This document shows positions 46,871 to 56,684 of a DNA stretch of 64,000 nucleotides, one piece after another. The position numbers and the translations under genes were made by a program. The stretch's first letter is position 1. Every line of letters starts with the position of its first letter. Below the pieces are notes generated by a model. The model was not told the DNA's origin, ran no database searches, and was given only the letters and a program-made list of their open reading frames with translations. This DNA is from Porodaedalea pini (lineage: Eukaryota; Basidiomycota; Agaricomycetes; Hymenochaetales; Hymenochaetaceae), in assembly GCA_002794775.1 (NCBI GenBank), contig NBAY01000034.1, forward strand, positions 124,001 through 188,000. The letters run 5' to 3'.

Positions 46871-47320
46871 CAGAGTGTTAGGCAGGAGTCTGGGAGACGA
46901 CTCGGACTGGGCAGGCCTCGGCTGACGGTTGTCTGGGATGTGCTATACTCGAGCGGGGACTCAGGACACACTGTACTCAGGCTAGGTCATCACGGAGGTA
47001 AGAGGATTAATACAATGTACTCTACTACAGGAGGGGGACGCGGTCTCACCTAGGTTGTCACGGAGGTAAGAGGAAAAGCAGAACAGGTGTTCAGATGCGA
47101 TTCCTCTTCCTTATATACAGTGATCACCTCATGAGAACCGGTTGCCCCTTTGTCTAAGATTACATAAAAGGGAGTGGAATGGAATGAATGAAGGTCATGT
47201 GAAAGGAGTGTGGGAAATGATTGAAAAGATGATTGATTATAATGAAAAGGAGCGATTAAAAGAAAAGAAATGATAGAAGGAAAATGAAAAGAAAGGAAAA
47301 GTTTGAGTCCTGACACAGAG
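46871..47320. repeat. 5-bp target-site duplication (cagag) flanking the solo LTR
   Basis: cagag occurs at 46871-46875 immediately before the TG end and again at 47316-47320 immediately after the CA end. A perfect 5-bp duplication is the expected scar of LTR-retrotransposon integration. Confidence 0.85.
46876..47315 (+). mobile_element. Solo LTR (440 bp) nested in the LINE
   Basis: The segment starts TGTTAGGCAGGAGTC and ends GAGTCCTGACA, which form imperfect terminal inverted ends with the canonical TG...CA. It carries an internal direct repeat: tcacggaggtaagagga occurs at about 46988-47004 and, with a short spacer, 47057-47073. It has a TATA-like tatata near 47111. Flanking cagag duplications prove insertion. 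No internal gag or pol lies between LTRs, so the element was reduced to one LTR by recombination. It could be a Gypsy- or Copia-type element; the sequence does not decide. Confidence 0.85.
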
Positions 47321-49897
47321 GCCATCACCCTCCCTGGCCTCCACGACTACCATCCCATTGAGATAAGTGACATTCACGATGCACTCCAAGGCATTGATCG
47401 TGAGACGAGCCCTGGTAATAACCATATCTCGTATCGACACCTCGAGCTTCTCATCGAACATCGCAGACAATTTTTTGTGGACCTTTTCTCTTTCTGCCTG
47501 CAGACTGGTCACTTTCCTTTACCCTTTAAAACTTCGCTCATTACTTTCATTCCAAAACCCAAACACTCTGACTTCTCAGTTCCAAGAGCATATCGCCCTA
47601 TTACCCTGGTCGACACCCTTGGCAAAATTTTCGAACGAGTCCTTTTTAACATTTTGCAACCTTTCTTTGAAACCAATCTTCTTCTTCCGGACGCCCAGCA
47701 CGGGTGTCAGAAACATCGTTCTTCTCTTACTGCGTGTTACGAGCTTCTTTCTACTATTTCATCTGAACCTTTTACGTTAAGCGGTGGTGACAAGCATTGG
47801 TCTGTTAGTCACTGACACCACTATTTCATCACTTCTATCCTTACCGTCGACATTCAAGGTTTTTTTGACAATATTTCTCATAACCGCCTCCTTACCAAAC
47901 TTATTCAGTCTAACCTTCATCCTAATATTATCCACGTCCTTTCTACCTGGTTAAAAGACTGTCCTATTTCCTTCCACTTTAATAATTTCTTTTCGTCCCC
48001 TTTTATCAAACCCAACTGTGGAGTTCCTCAAGGATCTCCATTATCCCCCCTTATTTCTGTTTTTGCCGCAGCCGAAGCTATCACGGCTTACAACACTAAA
48101 TTCGGTCTGCACCATCCTTTACTTGCGTACATGGACGACCACCTTCTTTATTCGCGATCTCTCAGTATTTTAACCAACTTGGTTCGACTTTGTAATCAAT
48201 TTCACTTTCTTTCTCGTCAGTTTCAATCTCTTGGTTTGTCCATTGACCCGGACGCCATTGAACTTCTTCATATCATTCCATATCGTCCTATTGCTAACAT
48301 TATTCTCCAACCATTCTTGACCAACTCACCCACCTCCTCCAACGCTTCTCTGTCTTTACTGAACAACTGCGTTATTTGCCCATCAAGCCACCTTACTTGG
48401 CTAGGCGTTATTTTTTCTTACGACCTTTTGCCCAAACTTCATTTTGAATCCCGAGCAAACAAAGCGCTCTCTACTCTTCATCAACACCAGTTCCTCTTTA
48501 ATCATTCCAATGGCGCATCTTTTCAATATGCTCGTCTTTTATATTTTGGTTTAATCCGTTCTGTTGCCATCTATGGTGCCGTTCTTTTTCCCGACTTGCC
48601 ATTCATTTCTTCTATACTTCAAAAAACCCAAAACCGTTTTCTACATTCCGTTTTACATAACAACATTCAACCTGGCGTGGCGGAATCCTTTTTATCATGC
48701 CCTCCACTCAATCTGTTCATACGTTCGCTTTCCCAGAGATTCCTTCTTTCATATTTTGCTCATTCTAAGCATAACCCCATTCCAAAACAATATCTAATAT
48801 TGTCACTCCTTCTGGGTATCTCGATTCCTAAACATATTTCTTACCCTTCGTTCACCCCAATTCACTCTCGTCTTATTATGACTCCTATCCCTTCATCATC
48901 ACAACGTTCTCACGCAATTCGCGATTTCAATTTGTTCTTTCTACACCCTCCTCCTTACCAATATTTCATCTTCACAGATGGCTCCATCATACCTGATGCC
49001 GAGGACTCCTACAATGGGGGCCATGGATTCATCATTATGCATGATCACCAGGAACTAGCTGTCTTTTCTTCAGCAGTGCACTCTCATTCAAACATATTGT
49101 TTGAAGAGCAGGAAGCGCTCATTGCAGCCATGCATCGTATCTCCTCCCTCCTTTTGAAATGCCTCACACCCATTCATATCTACATCGTCACGGACTCGCT
49201 TAACAGCGTCAAGCTCATCTTTTCGAATGACACCCAACATGCGGAGTTCATTATCACCTTCCGCCATCTATGCAGAATATTTCTCGCCCTCCACCATGAG
49301 GCCTCGCACATTACCATCCAGTGGCTCCCTTCTCATCGGGGAGTGCTGGGCAACTCCAAAGCTGATAAGCTCGCGAAAGATGCCGCGTCTCAAACCAATC
49401 GCGAGTCTATACTGGACTCGCTCCCTAACTTGAAGGTGCAAGTACAGCTTGATCTCCTTCAAGACTGGAAAGCCAGCATACTCAACCTTAGAGGACATCG
49501 CTCCATCATCGAGCCATCCTCATTCATCCTTCACCCAACGCGAAATCTCCATCCGTTTTTGAAGCTTTCTCCAAGGAAAAAGATACACCGCACAGTTCTA
49601 TCTCGTGCCGCCAGCCTAATGCTGAACACACTCGATCTGCATAATCGAAACCTCGAACCCCATTGTCCGGACCCAGCATGCACTAAACATGATGTCCGCC
49701 ATATCCTTAATTGCTGCCCCTTCTTCGCATTAATTCGACAAGGCCTTTTTCGTCAACATCTTCTACCTTTCTCATTTTCTGATTGGTTTCGTCCTAATAA
49801 CTTTCTTCTCCTTTTAAAATTCACTTATTTTTCGTTTTGTCGTCCACCTGACAGCATGCCTCTTCTATCGGAATTACCACCCTCCTTTTACCTTTAG
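47321..49897 (+). pseudogene. LINE ORF2 reverse transcriptase and RNase H, one in-frame stop
   Basis: The frame reads AITLPGLHDYHPIEISDIHDAL, then ETSPGNNHISYRHLE, PKPKHSDF, YRPITLVDTLGKIFERVL and QHGCQKHRSS. It meets a single TGA at 47813-47815 and continues in the same frame: VDIQGFFDNISH (first catalytic Asp), CGVPQGSPLSP and AYMDDHLLYS (YMDD). From about 48960 an RNase H domain shows FTDGS, EEQEAL, VTDSLNS and SHRGVLGNSKADKLAKDA, with all four acidic residues and the His. A C-terminal Cys/His segment (CPDPACTKHDVRHILNCCPFF) follows. Except for the TGA the 2.5-kb frame is intact, so this domain decayed little. Confidence 0.85.
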
Positions 49898-50030
49898 CCA
49901 GACCATACATTTCTATTATATTTGTCCACCCGAAGCAACACATACCATCATCCGCGCACTACGTACATAGTCTTTTGTTTTGTTTCCCGGTTCCCTTGCA
50001 GTTGGTAGTCTGTTAGGAGTAGATAGCAGA

Positions 50031-51186
50031 AATTATAACACGGATAGCACATCACGAAAAAGTCGCGTCGCCTGTATAGTCTTGTATACCATGTAAGGTA
50101 ATATAAGTCTGTTAGTCAGCTTGTTATGTCTTTGAGTCAAATACAAGTCTGCTACAAGAGTTTTTGTACAATACAAGGTGTATACAAGATAGACAGATAA
50201 TTACAAGAAAAAAATATACTTTTATCATTTTGTATTCTAATTATATGTCCTCAGAAAGTCTAACAATTCAGCTGTAATGCATTCATTCTACTGATTATTT
50301 CTGACAATCAGGCTGGAAGGCTCTTCACTGGTTTATATGTTGGGTGTCAGCATGTCAGTCAGCATATCATATACTTATTAGCCTTCACATAGGATACAAG
50401 GTAAATACAAGTTAGATAGATGCTTACAGGAAATGCACATTTATTTTTCTTGTATTATATGCCACTTATATGTCCTTCCAAAATCTAATGTCTAAACTGT
50501 AATGCAGTAATCATAGTGTTTTTGTCCGATAACAAGGCCAAAAGCCTGCTCATCCACTTATATTTCAGATACCAGCTCTTCAATCACTGTCTAAGATTTG
50601 CTTTGTTTTCATAAGAGATGCACATGTGGTGGGAGTTCAAGCCCACACCACCCCTTTGGGACCGCAAACCCAGCACTGAAACTTGAGAGCCGAAAGGCTG
50701 AAGAGCGGATGATGAGACGAGACAATAGTATAATATGGAGAAAATACTTCACAGCACATGAAAGAATAAAAGTAACAAGAGTCGAGTCAATGAAGTAAAG
50801 AGAAGATCTGTGGAAGATACGAGCCGCAGTACAAAGTTGAGGAGAGAAAAGGAAGAGGAGACCGTGTATGGCGAATGAACGATTCGCGCTGCACGCATGG
50901 ATGGATGAATGAGATAGTTGGGTGTACGGTTGGAGGGAAAGGTGTAAGAGACGTATGTATTACTAGGAAATTGAGAAGAGAGGAGAGAAGAGAATACAAG
51001 GTGGAAGGCGCGCCGAAGCCGTATCGACAAGAGCAAAGACCTCTGCGATCGTGAGCAAGTGCCCGACAACCAGCGAAGAAAGGCCCCCAAGCTCTGCACA
51101 GTCCAACCCGGCGTAGCCCAGACCAGTAGCCCGCACCCATATCCTAAACATCCAGATCCATAAGTCGCGAAAGTCGTTGCACCAGC
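50031..51186. other. AT-rich intergenic region with diverged tandem repeats
   Basis: Between the LINE and the cyclin gene. Contains the repeat pair described separately (50171-50570). No gene was recognised. Confidence 0.5.
50171..50570. repeat. Two diverged tandem copies of a unit of about 220 bp
   Basis: The first copy starts near 50171 (atacaaggtgtatacaag) and the second near 50394 (atacaaggtaaatacaag). In the same order both then carry gatagatag/gatagacag words, a T-rich stretch, ttatatgtcct, aatctaa or gtctaa words, ctgtaatgca and an aaggc...ctgctcatcc-type end. Overall resemblance is clear but imperfect by eye. The unit is AT-rich and non-coding; its origin is unknown. Confidence 0.55.
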
Positions 51187-53331
51187 CTATACATGACCAC
51201 CGCGCCTGAGCCCAAGCCCAAGCCCGAGATCAACAGTCGTGAGGCTATCCAGCATGGACATCGACAGCGATGCCTGTCCCTGTCCGTCAATCCCGTTTCC
51301 GTATCCAATTCCGCCCATGCCGCTGATCACGGTCCCGTTCCCGGGAACGCCAACGGAGAGCACCTGCGCATACCACGCAACCGGGTCTGAGACGTCCATG
51401 GGGACGAGTCGGTGGCCCTTCGCTGCACCCAGGTCGGAACACACGACATCGCCTGCAAGCCGCACGGCCGTAGGTATGTCTGGCGGAGTTGCGACGGCCT
51501 CCGACCCGACGCTCGAGCCCGAGTCGGACGAATCGTTAGAGTCCGTGCTCTGTGCGGAACTCCACACACCATTGGCACCGTTGTTGAAATTGTAGTTATA
51601 ACTGTAGCTGCACAACGCCGCACTTGGCGTCTTGAGCGTTGATTCACCGAGAGCGGCGAATACGAAAGGCGCTGTATCGGCTCTTCGAGTGGGACAGACG
51701 TCGGATCAGAAGGCAAGGGTGTCTGTGACGTAAATGCAGAAGAAAGCAATGTTTACTGTGCACTAAGCGCCGCGTGCTGGTGAGCTGAGGCGGACCTGCA
51801 AACGAGAATGGCAACAATCCTGGGGATCGATAGCGGAGCGGCACGCTCCGCATTGCCACATCGTCTGGCAGTGTCGCAGCACGTCTAAGTGCTCTATTTG
51901 CCATGTCTGCCTTCGTCTGCGCACGGCCAAACTCCGGACTTGCGCCTGCATCCGACAAGGTGGACTCGGAAAGTGCATCGCGTTGCGCATTGCAGAAACC
52001 GGAGACGATCCAAATGCGATTGTATCCTTGCTTTTCGTGTGTTGCATACTGCGCGAGTTCTCTTCCTGCTGCAGCGTTGAGCTCTTGCCGACCGAGAGAC
52101 GCCACCCAAACGTATCGCCGAATGCACGTTCGCAGTGTCCAACTTCCCGCAGTGGGAGACTGGAGAGCTTTGCCCATCCACGAGTCAAATAGCATCGATC
52201 CTGTAAGAATTTTGATGCTAGAATGAGCGCAGCGAGGAAGATGCGCCGCGGGCAGAGGAGCGGCAAGGGAAGAGGTGACAGCGGCGTGAGCTGTTTTGCC
52301 GGAATCTTGCGACGCTTGTCGTTAGACTGCCTTTGAGTCTGCATCTACTGAGTTAATGGAAGCGAAGCGTCCATCTAGTGGACTGTCGGCACACACGATG
52401 CGTCGAACGGGTCCATTGATATCAATTCCGTCGGAAGGCCGCAGACGTTGGACGTGTCCAAAGAGGCATTCGCCTTCGACGAGGCAGACGCCTCGTCTTC
52501 CTTCACGATCCTCTTCTCCAACTCCGGCTCGCCTCTCACTCCCGTGCCGAGCTTCTCTTGCTCTACGAGCTCTGGCACCTTCCCTCGCACCGCCTCGATG
52601 TAGCAGAGCGCCGATTGCAGGATGCTGCATGTTGTGCATGAATGGCGGAGGACCTCCTGTACGAATGTTTTGATCGGAACGAGATCCTTCTCGGACACGA
52701 TGGTTGCGGCGTTGCTGCCGAAATGCTCAGCGAGAAAGGCGGATGGTAAAACGGCTAACGTCGATGTTGAAGTGCGTGGTGGGTCGGAGGCGGCAGGAGG
52801 AAGGGGCGAGGAAAGCGTGATGGGTGAACAGGGCAAGGAAAGTTGAACCAATTGACGTTTTAGTGGTTGACGTTGAGAAGGGAGAGCTGGCGAGTGTTTC
52901 GTCACCACCGTGATATCTTTCTGAGTCGAAAAGACGACCGGGATGCTCTTGGGGTGTCGAATGTTGGTCAGGCTTTTCACAGTGTGATCTAGAATTGAGC
53001 ATGTCAGTTAGGGAAATAGGACAAAACCAATCTATCTATCGACTTTGCGTGCGCGTCTCGGATAGTTACCGACAATGGGAATGCTTGACTCGCTGACCAG
53101 GGACGCCACGTAGTTTGCTTTTGCCGGGTGCGTCTTTGGGATTTGAGGTTGTTTCAACGGTTGAGGCGCCGCTTGCTGCAGCGCCGAGAGTGGGTGCGGG
53201 GATTGGGAGAAGGTAGAGGCAGTACTAACAGGAGAGATGGAGTACACAGATGCAGCTGTTTGATTAAATAAGTGGATTATTGAGGGTTGGGATGCTGATG
53301 ATGAGAGAACGAGGACACGAGCATCAGACAA
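51187..53331 (-). CDS. Pho85-type (Pcl-like) cyclin
   Basis: The supported exons are about 53331-53070, 52988-52393, 52344-52093, 52048-51796 and 51671-51187. The cyclin box is split. ANYVASLV and VKSLTNIRHPKSIPVVF open it. KTFVQEVLRHSCTTCSILQSALCYIEAVR continues it. PLLCPRRIFLAALILASKFLQDRCYLTRGWAKLSSLPLREVGHCERAFGDTFGWRL completes it across a disordered insertion. Pcl cyclins activate the Pho85 kinase, which links nutrient state to cell-cycle and polarity. The C-terminus is Ser/Gly-rich. Two points are open: no in-frame ATG was found for the first exon, so the start must be in an unseen upstream exon, and the 44-nt intron 52092-52049 is the only join that keeps phase after WRLS. Confidence 0.7.
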
Positions 53332-53534
53332 GGTTCACCACTTAGCGGACTTAGCGGACTTAGAAAATGCGGACTTAGAAAACGCGTCGAGACGTGCTCG
53401 ACGCGTCGTTGCACTTTGCTTTCTCCCACCACCATCGCCTGCCTCTCCCTCGGTCGCAAATCTGTCAAGCACATCAAAAGTAAGTCCACATAGTCTTTGG
53501 GATATAATGAACACCTTAGTCAAAATGTAGCTGG
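53332..53534. other. Gap between the cyclin gene and the HMG-box relic
   Basis: A short head-to-head interval that should hold the missing first exon of the cyclin gene and, on the other strand, the lost 5' end of the HMG-box gene. A ttagcggac-type direct repeat occurs near 53342-53360. Confidence 0.4.
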
Positions 53535-55258
53535 AAACAGAGCTCAGATAAGCTCATGCCACTCAAATTGGTGAGTAGCCCCTGTATACAGAAAGTTCAT
53601 CTAACTGGCCTCTACTCCACAAGTACTGGGACGGTCTCACGAAGCAACGCAAGAAGGAGCATGAATAGTTGTATCCTTGGTACGTCTATCAGCCCACACG
53701 CACTGTCAAGGAGAAGAATGGCAAGGCGGAGTCGACGGCGGGCGGGAAGGTGAAGAAGGAGAAGGATGGGAAGGAACGTCGTGACCGTACCAAGTCGAGC
53801 AGCTGTGTGCACGGTTCCGGCGCGCGTGCCTGCAACAGTTCCTTGTGCTCCACTACCAGCACCACCAGCACCACGAGTGCCCCCTCATCTGCATCGACCG
53901 TCGATTCGGAAGATTTCAGCGAGCTCGACTTGCTCTCCGCCGACGGGTCTCTCTATGGTCTATACGGCTATGCGAACGGCGGGTGCAGCAGCATGCGCGA
54001 AGTTGAGATGGCGGACCTCGCGGACTTCGACATGAGCGAATCGGAGGGATTGCAGGGCCAGGGTCAAGGTCAGACACTCTCGCTCCCGCTGAGCCTCTCG
54101 ATGCCCTCGCTCTCTGGCGCATCTGGTTCTGGATCAAGAGCGAGCCTTGCGATCGACACGCGCCACGCTCTTGCGAGCTTCTCTCTCGAATCCGGCCCAC
54201 TCAGCACGTCTTCCTACTCGCACTCGCACCACGGTGGACACGGGCATGGACACAGACACTCGCTTTCCGCGCAGACTCAGACTGCCCAGAGCCTAGTTCC
54301 CGGACCGCCTAGCTTTGTCCTCCCGCAGAACCACCGTTCGACGAGCGCACCGGGTGCACCGGCCACCGACGATGACAGCTGACCTCTACCGCCTGCGCCT
54401 CCTACAATCAAGATCCCGAGGCTGCTCGAGACGGCGCCTGGTTCTAACAATAGCTCGGCGGTTGGCTCGCCTGCGACGCACGAGGGCAACGAAGACGAGC
54501 AGCGGTTGCAGATGAATGGCCACGCCCAGCAAAGAGAGGGGGAATTTGGTGGAAAGAGCGGTTTCCAGTTCCCGAACTCGCATCCGCAGTCCATGAGCTA
54601 CGGTATGCTAGGGCAGGTCCCCGATTTCTCGACTGCTGGCAGCGAGATGCAGGTGTGTCTTTCTGCCCTTTGTCGTAGCATGCTATTCCATGTTTCAGGT
54701 CTACGAGGAGCAGGTGCCTGTCGCCACAAAGCCTCGCCCTCGCGCGCCCACGCAGCTCAGCATTCCTAGCGAGCCTTCAACCTCCTCAGGTGACCCGCTT
54801 TCCTCACCAACACCTTCCTCCTCGTCCTCGCGTCTCTTCCTCCCTGGTCAATTCTCTTCGCCAACTGGCCAATCGCCAGGCGGACAGCTTCGAGTGCCGG
54901 GTCAGCGCGCAGTGCCGCACGGGCTGCCTGAGTCACCAGAATGGCAGTTGCTGGCGAGTGGGACGACTACGGCCTGCCAGCGTGGGCAATGCAGACGCTG
55001 TGCGACGGCGACGAATCTGCCACACATTCCTCGCATGGTCAGAACCAGGAGACGCAGAGTCAGAATGTATTCGGCGGAATCGACATCGGACTGGACATGG
55101 GGCTGCCGCCGTGGACGGGCTTCGGCTCGATGGGGTCGATGAGTCCCATGGGCTCGATGGGTGGTGGGATGGATGGGATGGGGCCGGACGGTGAGCGAAT
55201 GGACATGTACGCGATGCACTTCCAGTTCGAGGACCTGCTCGACTCGTCGCAGTTATAA
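53535..55258 (+). pseudogene. HMG-box transcription factor relic
   Basis: After an acceptor near 53621 the frame reads YWDGLTKQRKKEHE, then TAG at 53668-53670, then LYPWYVYQPTRTVKEK in the same frame. Intact fungal HMG boxes read KKEHEQLYP here, so the stop fits a Gln codon lost by one C-to-T change. A preceding piece (AQISSCHSNW, about 53542-53571) looks like a corrupted second helix of the box; the first helix is missing. Downstream, a long Ser-rich region reads to TGA at 54380-54382 (a CGA-like position in DDDS...PLPPAPP) and on in the same frame, across an intron near 54653-54698. It shifts frame near 54945 before the GEWDDYGLPAWAMQ ending. HMG-box proteins of this type are DNA-binding regulators, often of mating or development. 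Confidence 0.65.
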
Positions 55259-55793
55259 CCTGCGCCTCGCCTCGCCTGCGGACACCGTCAAACCTGGATT
55301 CTTTATTCTGCTTTTGCTCTTATCTATGATTTCGACGCGGCTACGATTTTGAACAATTCAAATGTACAATAAATGATGCAATAGAAATACATTATTGTTA
55401 TATTATCTAAATGGTGCGATAATGAACCAGTAAACTTTCAGTCTCGTATAACGACTTGCAGACCTTATATAAGAACTCTACCAGACACGACAAGAACTAC
55501 AAGTAAGATTATCCCATGTCATTTTGAAGCTGCACCGTATTCTCTTCTATATTTTCTTCAGGGCCGGTCATTCTTGTATATTTCCGGCAAGTGACGATCA
55601 GTATGACCTAACTTGGCAAGGTCAATCAGACTTGCGGCGATCTTGCAGCAACTTGTAGTTTTGTATCAGATCGAAGCTGCGCCGTATTCGGTTGTACATA
55701 ATTTAGAAAATATACATCTTCCACGGGCATATAAGCCCGTGCAAGATTTTAGACATTTTCGTGATGCACGTGCCTCGCGCCTCTCCTACCATC
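55259..55793. other. Intergenic region with small repeats
   Basis: AT-rich. A diverged word, gaagctgcaccgtattc, near 55528-55544 recurs as gaagctgcgccgtattc near 55673-55689, suggesting a small duplication of about 145 bp. The inverted repeat at 55722-55741 lies at the right end. Confidence 0.5.
55722..55741. promoter_or_regulatory. Inverted repeat with TATA-like centre
   Basis: Seven-base arms CACGGGC and GCCCGTG flank ATATAA, forming a perfect palindrome 52 bases upstream of the ATG at 55794. The centre could act as a TATA element and the arms as a binding site for a dimeric factor or as a hairpin. Confidence 0.4.
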
Positions 55794-56684
55794 ATGTCGC
55801 GGAGGGCGTCCAAAATTCCCGCCGTCGATGAGCAGTACCTCGGGGATCTTCGTGAACGCGTAGCTTTGAGCGTGGCTCGCCGAGCCGTCAAGACGGCAGA
55901 GGTCATCGACGGCGTACGAGTCGGCGTCGACTTTGTGCTCTCGCGTGGTGACTGCGAGGCGCTGCTCGACCAGGTCGCCAGTAAAGTCAGGCAGCTGTTG
56001 CAGCCGCACGACTTTCTCTTCGCCATTGCGCGGGGCCCGCCACACAAGGATGCTGACACCTGGCCACTCGTCATCGCGGCCTCGACGCCGGCGCTTCTCC
56101 AAAAGGCTGCGGCGCTTGTGAGCGCTAAATTCCTCGGACGCGTCAAGCTCAGTGAAACGGGCGCCGAACGCTGGCTCGGGCATATCACAGAAATCGGTGC
56201 GAGCGAGCGCGACAAGGCGTTGCTCTGGGATGTTGTGCGCAAGACGTCCCACGTACTAAACCCCAAGTCACCGCCGCCTGGCGCACGCAGTGCCGCACAG
56301 CTTGTCGCTTTAGCTCGCATGCGCATTGACCGCCTTTCGCCCGCAGAAGCATTCCACGAGCTTCAAGACCCTGCGTTTCCGCTGCCCGTCGTGATCGTTG
56401 ACATCCGGAGTGCGGCACAGCGCGTGGCACATGGAGTCATCCCAGACGCGCTGCATGTCGAGCGCGTCGGGCTTGAGTTCTCGTTCGACCCACGTTCTGA
56501 AGAAAAGCTGTCCGTTGTGGACAGATACGACCTTCGTGTTATTGTGTTCGATCAAGACGGCACCTCATCGTCGCTCGCTGCCGCGACGCTGCACGATATG
56601 GGCTTACTGAATGCTACAGACATCAACGGCGGGTATACGGCTTGGAAGGCTGTTGATCTCCCTACAACTAACATTTATTCTTGA
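55794..56684 (+). CDS. Rhodanese-domain protein lacking the catalytic cysteine
   Basis: An intronless 296-aa frame. The ATG at 55794 is preferred over one at 55764 (10 residues longer), which lies too close to the TATA-like repeat. The N-terminal half (VDEQYLGDLRERVALSV to WDVVRKTSHVL) is helical and unrecognised. The C-terminal 120 residues form a rhodanese domain: VVIVDIRSAAQRVAHGVIPDALHVERVGLEF, FDPRSE, DRYDLRVIVFDQDGTSSSLAAATLHDMGLLNATDINGGYTAW. In active sulfurtransferases the loop after the strand begins with Cys; here the matching position is Asp (VFDQDGTSSS), so sulfur transfer is not expected. The segment resembles short rhodaneses of actinobacteria (NATD...GG..AW ending), which hints at, but does not show, transfer. 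Confidence 0.8.
   Translation: MSRRASKIPAVDEQYLGDLRERVALSVARRAVKTAEVIDGVRVGVDFVLSRGDCEALLDQVASKVRQLLQPHDFLFAIARGPPHKDADTWPLVIAASTPALLQKAAALVSAKFLGRVKLSETGAERWLGHITEIGASERDKALLWDVVRKTSHVLNPKSPPPGARSAAQLVALARMRIDRLSPAEAFHELQDPAFPLPVVIVDIRSAAQRVAHGVIPDALHVERVGLEFSFDPRSEEKLSVVDRYDLRVIVFDQDGTSSSLAAATLHDMGLLNATDINGGYTAWKAVDLPTTNIYS

Larger units (their letters stand above)
43375..50030 (+). mobile_element. Decayed non-LTR retrotransposon (LINE) with endonuclease, RT and RNase H
   Basis: Order of parts: ORF1 with a gag-like region and CCHC knuckles (43375-45620), then ORF2 starting six bases later (ATG 45627). ORF2 holds an apurinic-type endonuclease, reverse transcriptase with YMDD, RNase H and a C-terminal Cys/His segment ending at 49897. 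This layout (CCHC, APE, RT, RNH) is typical of the Tad-like LINEs of fungi. Autonomous elements copy themselves by target-primed reverse transcription. This copy is inactive: it carries frameshifts in ORF1 and the endonuclease, an in-frame TGA in the RT, and a nested solo LTR. Both ends are approximate; no poly-A tail or target-site duplication could be fixed, so the 3' limit near 50030 is a guess from the end of clear sequence. Confidence 0.85.
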
